The notes below the pieces were generated by a model, which saw only the letters and a program-made list of their open reading frames with translations, did no database searches and had not been told where the DNA came from. The translations under genes were made by a program, and so were the position numbers. From Balanoglossus misakiensis (taxonomy: Eukaryota > Hemichordata), in the NCBI GenBank assembly GCA_040954595.2, contig CM082581.2, forward strand, positions 1,736,001 to 1,800,000: DNA of 64,000 bases, given 5' to 3'. Shown here one piece after another: positions 13,849 through 28,800 of this stretch (position 1 is its first letter; the number at the start of each line of letters is the position of its first letter).

Positions 13849-16800
13849 ATTCCCTGCAATCATTTCTCCCCTCCCGTGAATGGCGGCAACAAATTCTCAG
13901 CCGTTATTTATCCCCTCCCAAGAATGGCGGCAACAAATTCTCTGCTCTCATTTATCCCCTCCCAAAAATAGCGGCAATAAATTCTCTGCCATAATTTCTC
14001 CCCTGCCAAGAATGGAAGCAACAAACTCTCTGCCATCATTCCTCCCCTCCCAAGAATGGCAGCAATTAATTCTCTGCCATCGTTTCTCCCCTCCCAAGGA
14101 TGGCGGCAATAAATTCCCTGCCATCATTTCTCCCCTCCCAAGGAGGGCGGCAATAAATTCCCTGCCATCATTTCTCTCCTCCCGTGAATGGCGGCAACAA
14201 ATTCTCAGCCGTTATTTATCCCCTCCCAAGGATGGCGGCAATAAATTCACTGCGATCATTTCTCCCTTCCCAAGGATGGCTGCAATAAATTCCCTGCCAT
14301 CAGTTCTCCCCTCCCGTGAATGGCGGCAACAAATTCTCAGCCGTTATTTATCCCCTCCAAAGAATGGCGGCAACAAATTCTCTGCTCTCATTTCTCCCCT
14401 CCCAATAATGGCGGCAATAAATTCTCTGCCATCATTTCTCCCCAGGCAAGAATGGAAGCATCAAACAATCTGCCATCATTTCTCACCTCCCAAGAATGGC
14501 AGCAATAAATTCTCTGCCATCGTTTCTCCCCTCCCAAGGATGGCGGCAATAAATTCACTGCCATCATTTCTCCCCTCCCAAGGATGGCGGCAATAAATTC
14601 ACTGCCATCATTTCTCCCCTGCCAAGGATGGCGACAATAAATTCCCTGCCATCGTTTCACCCCTCCCGAGAATGGCGGCAACAAACTCTCTGCCATCATT
14701 ACTACCCTCCCAAGAATGGCAGCATAAATTCTCTTCCATCGTTTCAACCCTACCCAAGGATGGCGGCAATAAATTCACTGCCATCATTTCTCCCCTCCCA
14801 AGGATGGCGGCAATAAATTTCCTGCCATCATTTCTCCCCTCCCGTGAATGGCGGCAACAAATTCGCAGCCGTTATTTATCCCCTCCCAAGGATGGCGGCA
14901 GTAATTTCACTACCAACATTTCTCCCTACCAAGGATGGAGGCAATACATTCTCTGCCATCATTTCTCCCCTCCCGAGAATGGAAGCAACAAACTCTCAGC
15001 CGTTATTTCTCCCCTCCCAAGAATGGCAGCATAAATTCTCTGCCATCGCTTCAACCCCTCCCAAGGATGGCGGCAATAAATTCACTGCCATCATTTCTCC
15101 CCTCCCAAGGATGACGGCAATAAATTCCCTGCCATCATTTCTCCCCTCACGTGAATGGCGGCAACAAATTCTCAGCTGTTATTTATCCCCTCCCAAGAAT
15201 GGTGGCAACAAATTCTCTGCTCTCATTTCTCCCTTCCCAATAATGGCGGCAATAAATTCTCTGCCATCATTTTTCCCCTGCCATGAATGGAAGCAACAAA
15301 CTCTCAGCCGTTATTTCTCCCCTCTCAAGGATGGCGGCAATAAATTCAATGCAATCATTTCTCCCCTACCAAGGGGCGGCAATAAATTCGATGCCATCAT
15401 TTCTCCCCTCCCGTGAATGGCGGCAACAAATTCTCAGCCGTTATTTATCCCCTCCCAAGAATGGCGGCAACAAATTCTCTGCTCTCATTTCTCCCCTCCC
15501 AATAAAGGCGGCAATAATTCCCTGCCATCATTTCTCCCCTACCAAGGGGCGGCAACAAATTCTCAGCCGTTATTTATCCCCTCCCAAGAATGGCGGCAAC
15601 AAATTCTCTGCTCTCATTTCTCCCCTCCCAATAATGGCGGCAATAAATTCGCTGCCATCATTTCTCCCCTCCCAAGAATGGCGGTAACAAACTCTCTGCC
15701 ATCATTTCTCCCCTCCCAAGAATGGCAGCATAAATTCTCTAACATCGTTTCTCCCCTCCCAAGAATGGCGGCAATAAATTCACTGCCATCATTTCTCCCC
15801 TCCCAAGGATGGCGGCAATAAATTCCCTGCCATCATTTCTCCCCTCCCGTGAATGGCGGCAACAAATTCTCAGCCGTTATTTATCCCCTCCCAAGAATGG
15901 CGGCAACAAATTCTCTGCTCTCATTTCTCCCCTCCCAAGGATGGCGGCAATAAATTCACTGCCATCATTTCTCCCCTCCCAAGGATGGCGGCAATAAATT
16001 CCCTGCAATCATTTCTCCCCTCCCGTGAATGGCGGCAACAAATTCTCAGCCGTTATTTATCCCCTCCCAAGAATGGCGGCAACAAATTCTCTGATCTCAT
16101 TTATCCCCTCCCAATAATAGCGGCAATAAATTCTCTGCCATCATTTCTCCCCTGCCAAGAATGGAAGCAACAAACTCTCTGCCATCATTTCTCCCCTCCC
16201 AAGAATGGCAGCAATTAATTCTCTGCCATCGTTTCTCCCCTCCCAAGGATGGCGGCGATACATTCCCTGCCATCATTTCTCCCCTCCCAAGGAGGGCGGC
16301 AATAAATTCCCTGCCATCATTTCTCTCCTCCCGTGAATGGCGGCAACAAATTCTCAGCCGTTATTTATCCCCTCCCAAGAATGGCGGCAACAAATTCTCT
16401 GCTCTCATTTCTCCCCTCCCAATAATGGCGGCAATAAATTCTCTGCCATCATTTCTCCCCTCCCGAGAATGGCGGCAATACATTCCCTGCCATCATTTCT
16501 CCCCTCCCAAGGAGGGCGGCAATAAATTCCCTGCCATCATTTCTCTCCTCCCGTGAATGGCGGCAACAAATTCCCGGCCGTTATTTATCCCCTCCCAAGA
16601 ATGGCGGCAACAAATTCTCTGCTCTCATTTCTCCCCTCCCAATAATGGCGGCAATAAATTCTCTGCAATCATTTCTCCCCTCCCGAGAATGGCGGCAACA
16701 AACCCTCTGCCATCATTTCTCCCCTCCCAAGAATGGCAGCAAAAATTCTCTGCCATTGTTTCACCCCTCCCAAGGATGGCGGCAATATTAAATTCACTGC

Positions 16801-19800
16801 GATCATTTCTCCCCTCCCAAGAATGGCAGCAAAAATTCTCTGCCATCGTTTCTCCCCTCCCAAGGATGGCGGCAATAAATTCCCTGCCATTATTTCTCCC
16901 CTCCCGTGAATGGCGGCAACAAATTCTCAGCCGTTATTTATCCCCTCCCAAGAATGGCGGCAACAAATTCTCTGCTCTCATTTATCCCCTCCCAATAATG
17001 GCGGCAATAAATTCTCTGCCATCATTTCTCACCTGCCATGAATGGAAGCAACAAACTCTCTGCCATCATTTCTCCCCTCCCAAGAATGGCGGCAACAAAT
17101 TCTCTTTCATCGTTTCTCCCCTCCCAAGGATGGCGGCAATAAATTCACTGCCATCATTTCTCCCCTCCCAAGGATGGCGGCAATAAATTCCCTGCAATCA
17201 TTTCTCCCCTCCCGTGAATGGCGGCAACAAATTCTCAGCCGTTATTTATCCCCTCCCAAGAATGGCGGCAACAAATTCTCTGCTCTCATTTATCCCCTCC
17301 CAAAAATAGCGGCAATAAATTCTCTGCCATAATTTCTCCCCTGCCAAGAATGGAAGCAACAAACTCTCTGCCATCATTCCTCCCCTCCCAAGAATGGCAG
17401 CAATTAATTCTCTGCCATCGTTTCTCCCCTCCCAAGGATGGCGGCAATAAATTCCCTGCCATCATTTCTCCCCTCCCAAGGAGGGCGGCAATAAATTCCC
17501 TGCCATCATTTCTCTCCTCCCGTGAATGGCGGCAACAAATTCTCAGCCGTTATTTATCCCCTCCCAAGGATGGCGGCAATAAATTCACTGCGATCATTTC
17601 TCCCTTCCCAAGGATGGCTGCAATAAATTCCCTGCCATCAGTTCTCCCCTCCCGTGAATGGCGGCAACAAATTCTCAGCCGTTATTTATCCCCTCCAAAG
17701 AATGGCGGCAACAAATTCTCTGCTCTCATTTCTCCCCTCCCAATAATGGCGGCAATAAATTCTCTGCCATCATTTCTCCCCAGGCAAGAATGGAAGCATC
17801 AAACAATCTGCCATCATTTCTCACCTCCCAAGAATGGCAGCAATAAATTCTCTGCCATCGTTTCTCCCCTCCCAAGGATGGCGGCAATAAATTCACTGCC
17901 ATCATTTCTCCCCTCCCAAGGATGGCGGCAATAAATTCACTGCCATCATTTCTCCCCTGCCAAGGATGGCGACAATAAATTCCCTGCCATCGTTTCACCC
18001 CTCCCGAGAATGGCGGCAACAAACTCTCTGCCATCATTACTACCCTCCCAAGAATGGCAGCATAAATTCTCTTCCATCGTTTCAACCCTACCCAAGGATG
18101 GCGGCAATAAATTCACTGCCATCATTTCTCCCCTCCCAAGGATGGCGGCAATAAATTTCCTGCCATCATTTCTCCCCTCCCGTGAATGGCGGCAACAAAT
18201 TCGCAGCCGTTATTTATCCCCTCCCAAGGATGGCGGCAGTAATTTCACTACCAACATTTCTCCCTACCAAGGATGGAGGCAATACATTCTCTGCCATCAT
18301 TTCTCCCCTCCCGAGAATGGAAGCAACAAACTCTCAGCCGTTATTTCTCCCCTCCCAAGAATGGCAGCATAAATTCTCTGCCATCGCTTCAACCCCTCCC
18401 AAGGATGGCGGCAATAAATTCACTGCCATCATTTCTCCCCTCCCAAGGATGACGGCAATAAATTCCCTGCCATCATTTCTCCCCTCACGTGAATGGCGGC
18501 AACAAATTCTCAGCTGTTATTTATCCCCTCCCAAGAATGGTGGCAACAAATTCTCTGCTCTCATTTCTCCCTTCCCAATAATGGCGGCAATAAATTCTCT
18601 GCCATCATTTTTCCCCTGCCATGAATGGAAGCAACAAACTCTCAGCCGTTATTTCTCCCCTCTCAAGGATGGCGGCAATAAATTCAATGCAATCATTTCT
18701 CCCCTACCAAGGGGCGGCAATAAATTCGATGCCATCATTTCTCCCCTCCCGTGAATGGCGGCAACAAATTCTCAGCCGTTATTTATCCCCTCCCAAGAAT
18801 GGCGGCAACAAATTCTCTGCTCTCATTTCTCCCCTCCCAATAAAGGCGGCAATAATTCCCTGCCATCATTTCTCCCCTACCAAGGGGCGGCAACAAATTC
18901 TCAGCCGTTATTTATCCCCTCCCAAGAATGGCGGCAACAAATTCTCTGCTCTCATTTCTCCCCTCCCAATAATGGCGGCAATAAATTCGCTGCCATCATT
19001 TCTCCCCTCCCAAGAATGGCGGTAACAAACTCTCTGCCATCATTTCTCCCCTCCCAAGAATGGCAGCATAAATTCTCTAACATCGTTTCTCCCCTCCCAA
19101 GAATGGCGGCAATAAATTCACTGCCATCATTTCTCCCCTCCCAAGGATGGCGGCAATAAATTCCCTGCCATCATTTCTCCCCTCCCGTGAATGGCGGCAA
19201 CAAATTCTCAGCCGTTATTTATCCCCTCCCAAGAATGGCGGCAACAAATTCTCTGCTCTCATTTCTCCCCTCCCAAGGATGGCGGCAATAAATTCACTGC
19301 CATCATTTCTCCCCTCCCAAGGATGGCGGCAATAAATTCCCTGCAATCATTTCTCCCCTCCCGTGAATGGCGGCAACAAATTCTCAGCCGTTATTTATCC
19401 CCTCCCAAGAATGGCGGCAACAAATTCTCTGATCTCATTTATCCCCTCCCAATAATAGCGGCAATAAATTCTCTGCCATCATTTCTCCCCTGCCAAGAAT
19501 GGAAGCAACAAACTCTCTGCCATCATTTCTCCCCTCCCAAGAATGGCAGCAATTAATTCTCTGCCATCGTTTCTCCCCTCCCAAGGATGGCGGCGATACA
19601 TTCCCTGCCATCATTTCTCCCCTCCCAAGGAGGGCGGCAATAAATTCCCTGCCATCATTTCTCTCCTCCCGTGAATGGCGGCAACAAATTCTCAGCCGTT
19701 ATTTATCCCCTCCCAAGAATGGCGGCAACAAATTCTCTGCTCTCATTTCTCCCCTCCCAATAATGGCGGCAATAAATTCTCTGCCATCATTTCTCCCCTC

Positions 19801-19805
19801 CCGAG
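13130..19805 (+). repeat. Near-perfect tandem duplication, 3338-bp period
   Basis: About 13130-16467 is followed directly by a second copy at about 16468-19805. Every unit variant I compared is shared at an offset of 3338 bp, including the 3-bp insertion (CAATATTAAATT near 13447 and 16785), two CCAGGCAAG units, a GTTCGCAG-like unit and shortened CCAAGGGGCGG units. The translated frames of the two copies look identical over long stretches. The junction lies in the head of a unit, where GAGAATGGCGGCAA meets TACATTCCC near 16468. This looks like a recent unequal crossover. Confidence 0.88.
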
Positions 19806-22800
19806 AATGGCGGCAACAAACCCTCTGCCATCATTTCTCCCCTCCCAAGAATGGCAACAAAAATTCTCTGCCATCGTTTCTCCCCTCCCAAGGATGGCGG
19901 CAATAAATTCACTGCGATCTTTTCTCCCTTCCCAAGGATGGCTGCAATAAATTCCCTGCCATCAGTTCTCCCCTCCCGTGAATGGCGGCAACAAATTCTC
20001 AGCCGTTATTTATCCCCTCCCAAGAATGGCGGCAACAAATTCTCTGCTCTCATTTCTCCCCTCCCAATAATGGCGGCAATAAATTCTCTGCCATCATTTC
20101 TCCCCTGCCAAAAATGGAAACAACAAACAATCTGCCATCATTTCTCACCTCCCAAGAATGGCAGCAATAAATTCTCTGCCATCGTTTCTCCCCTCCCAAG
20201 GAGGGCGGCAATAAATTCCCTGCCATCATTTCTCTCCTCCCGTGAATGGCGGCAACAAATTCTCAGCCGTTATTTATCCCCTCCCAAGAATGGCGGCAAC
20301 AAATTCTCTGCTCTCATTTCTCCCCTCCCAATAATGGCGGCAATAAATTCTCTGCCATCATTTCTCCCCTCCCGAGAATGGCGGCAACAAACCCTCTGCC
20401 ATCATTTCTCCCCTCCCAAGAATGGCAGCAAAAATTCTCTGACATCGTTTCTCCCATCCCAAGGATGGCGGCAATAAATTCACTGCGATCATTTCTCCCT
20501 TCCCAAGGATGGCTGCAATAAATTCCCTGCCATCATTTCTCCCCTCCCGTGAATGGCGGCAACAAATTCTCAGCCGTTATTTATCCCCTCCCAAGAATGG
20601 CGGCAACAAATTCTCTGCTCTCATTTCTCCCCTCCCAATAATGGCGGCAAAAAATTCTCTGCCATCATTTCTCCCCTGCCAAGAATGGAAGCAACAAACA
20701 ATCTGCCATCATTTCTCACCTCCCAAGAATGGCAGCAATAAATTCTCTGCCATCGTTTCTCCCCTCCCAAGGATGGCGGCAATAAATTCACTGCCATCAT
20801 TTCTCCCCTCCCAATGATGGCGGCAATAAATTCACTGCCATCATTTCTCCCCTCCCAAGGATGGCGGCAATAAATTCCCTGCCATCATTTCACCCCTCCC
20901 GTGAATGGCGGCAACAAATTCTCAGCCGTTATTTATCCCCTCCCAAGAATGGCGGCAACAAATTCTCTGCTCTCATTTCTCCCCTCCCAATAATGGCGGC
21001 AATAAATTCTCTGCCATTATTTCTCCCCTGCCAAGAATGGAAGCAACAAACAATCTGCCATCATTTCTCACCTCCCAAGAATGGCAGCAATAAATTCTCT
21101 GCCATCGTTTCTCCCCTCCCAAGGATGGCGGCAATAAATTCACTGCCATCATTTCTCCCCTCCCAAGGATGGCGGCAATAAATTCACTGCCATCATTTCT
21201 CCCCTCCCAAGGATGGCGGCAATAAATTCCCTGCCATCATTTCACCCCTCCCGAGAATGGCGGCAACAAACTCTCTGCCATCATTACTACCCTCCCAAGA
21301 ATGGCAGCATAAATTCTCTGCCATCGTTTCAACCCCTCCCAAGGATGGCGGCAATAAATTCACTGCCATCATTTCTCCCCTCCCAAGGATGGCGGCAATA
21401 AATTTCATGCCATCATTTCTCCCCTCCCGTGAATGGCGGCAACAAATTCTCAGCCGTTATTTATCCCCTCCCAAGGATGGCGGCAGTAAATTCACTACCA
21501 TCATTTCTCCCTACCAAGGATGGCGGCAATAAATTCACTGCCATCATTTCTCCCCTCCCAAGGATGGCGGCAATAAATTCCCTGCCATCATTTCACCCCT
21601 CCCGAGAATGGCGGCAACAAACTCTCTGCCATCATTACTACCCTCCCAAGAATGGCAGCATACATTCTCTGCCATCATTTCTCCCCTCCCGAGAATGGCG
21701 GCAACAAACTCTCTGCCATCATTACTCCCCTTCCAAGAATGGCAGCATAAATTCTCTGCCATCGCTTCAACCCCTCCCAAGGATGGCGGCAATAAATTCA
21801 CTGCCATCATTTCTCCCCTCCCAAGGATGGCGGCAATAAATTCCCTGCCATCATTTCTCCCCTCCCGTGAATGGCGGCAACAAATTCTCAGCTGTTATTT
21901 ATCCCCTCCCAAGAATGGCGGCAACAAATTCTCTGCCATCATTTTTCCCCTGCCAAGAATGGAAGCAACAAACTCTCAGCCGTTATTTCTCCCCTCCCAA
22001 GAATGGCAGCATAAATTCTCTGCCATCGTTTCAACCCCTCCCAAGGATGGCGGCAATAAATTCACTGCCATCATTTCTCCCCTCCCAAGGATGGCGGCAA
22101 TAAATTCCCTGCCATCATTTCTCCCCTCACGTGAATGGCGGCAACAAATTCTCAGCTGTTATTTATCCCCTCCCAAGAATGGCGGCAACAAATTCTCTGC
22201 TCTCATTTCTCCCTTCCCAATAATGGCGGCAATAAATTCTCTGCCATCATTTTTCCCCTGCCAAGAATGGAAGCAACAAACTCTCAGCCGTTATTTCTCC
22301 CCTCCCAAGGATGGCGGCAATAAATTCACTGCAATCATTTCTCCCCTACCAAGGGGCGGCAATAAATTCCCTGCCATCATTTCTCCCCTCCCGTGAATGG
22401 CGGCAACAAATTCTCAGCCGTTATTTATCCCCTCCCAAGAATGGCGGCAACAAATTCTCTGCTCTCATTTCTCCCTTCCCAAGGATGGCGGCAATAAATT
22501 CACTGCCATCATTTCTCCCCTCCCAAGGATGGCGGCAATAAATTCCCTGCCATCATTTCTCCCCTCCCGAGAATGGCGGCAACAAACTCTCTGCCATCAT
22601 TTCTCCCCTCCCAAGAATGGTGGCAACAAACTCTCTGCCATCATTTCTCCCCTCCCGTGAATGGCGGCAACAAATTCTCAGCCGTTATTTATCCCCTTCC
22701 AAGAATGGCGGCAACAAATTCTCTGCTCTCATTTCTCCCCTCCCAATAATGGCGGCAATAAATTCTCTGCCATCATTTCTCCCCTCCCGAGAAAGGCGGC

Positions 22801-25800
22801 AACAAACTCTCTGCCATCATTTCTCCCCACCCAATAATGGCGGCAATAAATTCTCTGCCATCGTTTCTCCCCTGCCAAGAATGGCGGCAACAAATTCTCT
22901 GCCATCATTTCTCCCCTCCCAAGGATGGCGGCAATGAATTCATTGCCATCATTTCTCCCCTCCCAAGGATGGCGGCAATACATTCCCTGCCATCATTTCT
23001 CCCCTCCCGTGAATGGCGGCAACAAATTCTCTGCTCTCATTTCGCCCCTCCCAATAAAGGCGGCAATAAATTCTCTGCCATCGTTTCTCCCCTGCCAAGT
23101 ATGGCGGCAACAAACTCTCAGCCGTTATTTCTCCCCTCCCGAGAATGGCGGCAACAAAGTTTACTCTCAGCCCTTATTTCTCCCCTCCCAAGGATGGTGG
23201 CAATAAATCCTCTGCCATCATTTCTCCCCTCCCAAGGATGGCGGCAATAAATTCACTGCCATCATTTCTCCCCTCCCAAGAATGGCGGCAACAAATTCTC
23301 TGCTCTCAGTTCTCCCCTCCCAATAATGGCGGCAACAAACTCTCTGCCATCATTTCTCCCCTCCCAATAATGGCGGCAATAAATTCTCTGCCATCATTTC
23401 TCCCCTCCCGAGAATGGCGGCAACAAACTCTCTGCCATCATTTCTCCCCTCCCAAGGATGGCGGCAATAAATTCACCGCCATCATTTCTCCCCTCCCAAG
23501 GATGGCGGCAATAAATTCCCTGTCATCATTTCTCCCCTCCCGTGAATGGCGGCAACAAATTATCAGCCGTTATTTATCCCCTCCCAAGAATGACGGCAAC
23601 AAATTCTCTGCTCTCATTTCTCCCCTCCTAATAATGGCGGCAATAAATTCTCTGCCATCATTTCTCCCCTGCCAAGAATGGCGGCAATAAATTCTCTGCC
23701 ATCATTTCTCCCCTGCCAAGAATGGCGGCAACAAATTCTCAGCCGTTATTTATCCCCTTCCAAGAATGGCGGCAACAAATTCTCTGCTCTCATTTCTCCT
23801 CTCCCAATAATGGCGGCAATAAATTCTCTGCCATCATTTCTCCCCTCCCGAGAATGGCTTTAACAAACTCTCTGCCATCATTTCTCCCCTCCCAAGAATG
23901 GCGGCAATAAAATCTCTGCCATCGTTTCTCCCCTGCCAAGAATGGCGGCAATAAATTCTCTGCCATCATTTCTCCCCTCCCAAGGATGGCGGCAATAAAT
24001 TCACTGCCATAATTTCTCCCCTCCCAAGTGGCGGCAATAAATTCCCTGCCATCATTTCTCCCCTCCCGTGAATGGCGGCAATAAATTCCCTGCCATCATT
24101 TCTCCCCTCCCGTGAATGGCGGCAACAAATTCTCTGCTCTCATTTCTCCCCTCCCAATAATGGCGGCAATAAATTCTCTGCCATCATTTCTCCCCTGCCA
24201 AGAATGGCGGCAATAAATTCTCTGCCATCATTTCTCCCCTCCCGAGAATGGCGGCAACAAACTCTCTGCCATCATTTCTCCCCTCCCAAGAATGGCGGCA
24301 ACAAACTCTCTGCCATCATTTCTCCCCTCCCGTGGATGGCGGCAACAAATTCTCAGCCGTTATTTATCCCATTCCAAGAATGGCGGCAACAAATTCTCTG
24401 CTCTCATTTCTCCTCTCCCAATAATGGCGGCAACAAATTCTCTGCTCTCATTTCTCCTCTCCCAATAATGGCGGCAATACATTCTCTGCCATCATTTCTC
24501 CCCTCCCGAGAATGGCGGCAACAAACTCTCTGCCATCATTTCTCCCCTCCCAAAAATGGCGGCAATAAAATCTCTGCCATCGTTTCTCCCCTGCCAAGAA
24601 TGGCGGCAATAAATTCTCTGCCATCGTTTCTCCCCTGCCAAGAATGGCGGCAACAAATTCTCTGCCATCATTTCTCCCCTCCCAAGGACGGCGGCAATAA
24701 ATTCATTGCCATCATTTCTCCCCTCCCATGGATGGCGGCAATAAATTCCCTGCCATCATTTCTCCCCTCCCGTGAATGGCGGCAACAAATTCTCTGCTCT
24801 CATTTCGCCCCTCCCAATAAAGGCGGCAATAAATTCTCTGCCATCGTTTCTCCCCTGCCAAGAATGGCAGCAACAAACTCTCAGCCGTTATTTCTACCCT
24901 CCCGATTTTGGCGGCAACAAAGTCTACTCTCAGCCCTTATTTCTCCCCTCCCAAGGATGGTGACAATAAGTTCTCTGCCATGATTTCTCCCCTCCCAAGG
25001 ATGGCGGCAATAAAATCACTGCCATCATTTCTCCACTCCCAAGAATGGCGGCAACAAATTCTCAGCCGTTATTTATCCCCTCCCAAGAATGGCGGCAACA
25101 AATTCTCTGCTCTCATTTCTCCCCTCCCAATAATGGCGGCAATAAATTCTCTGCCATCATTTCTCCTCTCCCGAGAATGGCGGCAACAGACTCTCTGCCA
25201 TCATTTCTCCCCTGCCAAGAATGGCGGCAATAAATTCTCTGCCATCATTTCTCCCCTGCCAAGAATGGCGGCAACAAATTCTCAGCCGTTATTTATCCCC
25301 TTCCAAGAATGGCGGCAACAAATTCTCTGCTCTCATTTCTCCTCTCCCAATAATGGCGGCAATAAATTCTCTGCCATCATTTCTCCCCTCCCGAGAATGG
25401 CTTTAACAAACTCTCTGCCATCATTTCTCCCCTCCCAAGAATGGCGGCAATAAAATCTCTGCCATCGTTTCTCCCCTGCCAAGAATGGCGGCAATAAATT
25501 CTCTGCCATCATTTCTCCCCTCCCAAGGATGGCGGCAATAAATTCACTGCCATAATTTCTCCCCTCCCAAGTGGCGGCAATAAATTCCCTGCCATCATTT
25601 CTCCCCTCCCGTGAATGGCGGCAATAAATTCCCTGCCATCATTTCTCCCCTCCCGTGAATGGCGGCAACAAATTCTCTGCTCTCATTTCTCCCCTCCCAA
25701 TAATGGCGGCAATAAATTCTCTGCCATCATTTCTCCCCTGCCAAGAATGGCGGCAATAAATTCTCTGCCATCATTTCTCCCCTCCCGAGAATGGCGGCAA

Positions 25801-28800
25801 CAAACTCTCTGCCATCATTTCTCCCCTCCCAAGAATGGCGGCAACAAACTCTCTGCCATCATTTCTCCCCTCCCGTGGATGGCGGCAACAAATTCTCAGC
25901 CGTTATTTATCCCATTCCAAGAATGGCGGCAACAAATTCTCTGCTCTCATTTCTCCTCTCCCAATAATGGCGGCAACAAATTCTCTGCTCTCATTTCTCC
26001 TCTCCCAATAATGGCGGCAATACATTCTCTGCCATCATTTCTCCCCTCCCGAGAATGGCGGCAACAAACTCTCTGCCATCATTTCTCCCCTCCCAAAAAT
26101 GGCGGCAATAAAATCTCTGCCATCGTTTCTCCCCTGCCAAGAATGGCGGCAATAAATTCTCTGCCATCGTTTCTCCCCTGCCAAGAATGGCGGCAACAAA
26201 TTCTCTGCCATCATTTCTCCCCTCCCAAGGACGGCGGCAATAAATTCATTGCCATCATTTCTCCCCTCCCATGGATGGCGGCAATAAATTCCCTGCCATC
26301 ATTTCTCCCCTCCCGTGAATGGCGGCAACAAATTCTCTGCTCTCATTTCGCCCCTCCCAATAAAGGCGGCAATAAATTCTCTGCCATCGTTTCTCCCCTG
26401 CCAAGAATGGCAGCAACAAACTCTCAGCCGTTATTTCTACCCTCCCGATTTTGGCGGCAACAAAGTCTACTCTCAGCCCTTATTTCTCCCCTCCCAAGGA
26501 TGGTGACAATAAGTTCTCTGCCATGATTTCTCCCCTCCCAAGGATGGCGGCAATAAAATCACTGCCATCATTTCTCCACTCCCAAGAATGGCGGCAACAA
26601 ATTCTCAGCCGTTATTTATCCCCTCCCAAGAATGGCGGCAACAAATTCTCTGCTCTCATTTCTCCCCTCCCAATAATGGCGGCAATAAATTCTCTGCCAT
26701 CATTTCTCCTCTCCCGAGAATGGCGGCAACAGACTCTCTGCCATCATTTCTCCCCTGCCAAGAATGGAAGCAAAAAACTCTCTGCCATCATTTCTCCCCT
26801 CCCAAGAATGGCAGCAATTAATTCTCTGCCATCGTTTCTCCCCTCCCAAGGATGGCGGCGATACATTCCCTGCCATCATTTCTCCCCTCCCAAGGAGGGC
26901 GGCAATAAATTCCCTGCCATCATTTCTCTCCTCCCGTGAATGGCGGCAACAAATTCTCAGCCGTTATTTATCCCCTCCCAAGAATGGCGGCAACAAATTC
27001 TCTGCTCTCATTTCTCCCCTCCCAATAATGGCGGCAATAAATTCTCTGCAATCATTTCTCCCCTCCCGAGAATGGCGGCAACAAACCCTCTGCCATCATT
27101 TCTCCCCTCCCAAGAATGGCAACAAAAATTCTCTGCCATCGTTTCTCCCCTCCCAAGGATGGCGGCAATAAATTCACTGCGATCATTTCTCCCTTCCCAA
27201 GGATGGCTGCAATAAATTCCCTGCCATCAGTTCTCCCCTCCCGTGAATGGCGGCAACAAATTCTCAGCCGTTATTTATCCCCTCCCAAGAATGGCGGCAA
27301 CAAATTCTTTGCTCTCATTTCTCCCCTCCCAATAATGGCGGCAATAAATTCTCTGCCATCATTTCTCCCCTGCCAAAAATGGAAACAACAAACAATCTGC
27401 CATCATTTCTCACCTCCCAAGAATGGCAGCAATAAATTCTCTGCCATCGTTTCTACCATCCCAAGGAGGGCGGCAATAAATTCCCTGCCATCATTTCTCT
27501 CCTCCCGTGAATGGCGGCAACAAATTCTCAGCCGTTATTTATCCCCTCCCAAGAATGGCGGCAACAAATTCTCTGCTCTCATTTCTCCCCTCCAAATAAT
27601 GGCGGCAATAAATTCTCTGCCATCATTTCTCCCCTCCCGAGAATGGCGGCAACAAACCCTCTGCCATCATTTCTCCCCTCCCAAGAATGGCAGCAAAAAT
27701 TCTCTGCCATCGTTTCTCCCCTCCCAAGGATGGCGGCAATAAATTCACTGCGATCATTTCTCCCTTCCCAAGGATGGCTGCAATAAATTCCCTGCCATCA
27801 TTTCTCCCCTCCCGTGAATGGCGGCAACAAATTCTCAGCCGTTATTTATCCCCTCCCAAGAATGGCGGCAACAAATTCTCTGCTCTCATTTCTCCCCTCC
27901 CAATAATGGCGGCAATAAATTCTCTGCCATCATTTCTCCCCTGCCAAGAATGGAAGCAACAAACAATCTGCCATCATTTCTCACCTCCCAAGAATGGCAG
28001 CAATAAATTCTCTGCCATCGTTTCTCCCCTCCCAAGGATGGCGGCAATAAATTCACTGCCATCATTTCTCCCCTCCCAAGGATGGCGGCAATAAATTCAC
28101 TGCCATCATTTCTCCCCTCCCAAGGATGGCGGCAATAAATTCCCTGCCATCATTTCACCCCTCCCGTGAATGGCGGCAACAAATTCTCAGCCGTTATTTA
28201 TCCCCTCCCAAGAATGGCGGCAACAAATTCTCTGCTCTCATTTCTCCCCTCCCAATAATGGCGGCAATAAATTCTCTGCCATTATTTCTCCCCTGCCAAG
28301 AATGGAAGCAACAAACAATCTGCCATCATTTCTCACCTCCCAAGAATGGCAGCAATAAATTCTCTGCCATCGTTTCTCCCCTCCCAAGGATGGCGGCAAT
28401 AAATTCACTGCCATCATTTCTCCCCTCCCAAGGATGGCGGCAATAAATTCACTGCCATCATTTCTCCCCTCCCAAGGATGGCGGCAATAAATTCCCTGCC
28501 ATCATTTCACCCCTCCCGAGAATGGCGGCAACAAACTCTCTGCCATCATTACTACCCTCCCAAGAATGGCAGCATAAATTCTCTGCCATCGTTTCAACCC
28601 CTCCCAAGGATGGCGGCAATAAATTCACTGCCATCATTTCTCCCCTCCCAAGGATGGCGGCAATAAATTTCATACCATCATTTCTCCCCTCCCGTGAATG
28701 GCGGCAACAAATTCTCAGCCGTTATTTATCCCCTCCCAAGGATGGCGGCAGTAAATTCACTACCATCATTTCTCCCTACCAAGGATGGAGGCAATACATT

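Larger units (their letters stand above)
1..22300 (+). repeat. Satellite domain A (GTGAATGG / GGAAGC higher-order cycle)
   Basis: Units follow a recurring order of about 6-8 types. The cycle opens with a GTGAATGG unit carrying TCTCAGCCGTTATTTATCCC. It is followed by a GCTCTCATTT unit, a CCTGCC unit, a GGAAGC unit, a GGCAGC unit carrying ATCGTTT, and one or more GGATGGCGG units carrying TCACTG and then TCCCTG. A clean 8-unit example is 20553-20904, and the next cycle starts 352 bp on at 20905. Shorter cycles of 264 and 307 bp occur at 19982-20246 and 20246-20553. Domain limits are gradual and judged by eye. One B-type unit (CAAAGTTTAC) appears near 8175. Confidence 0.8.
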
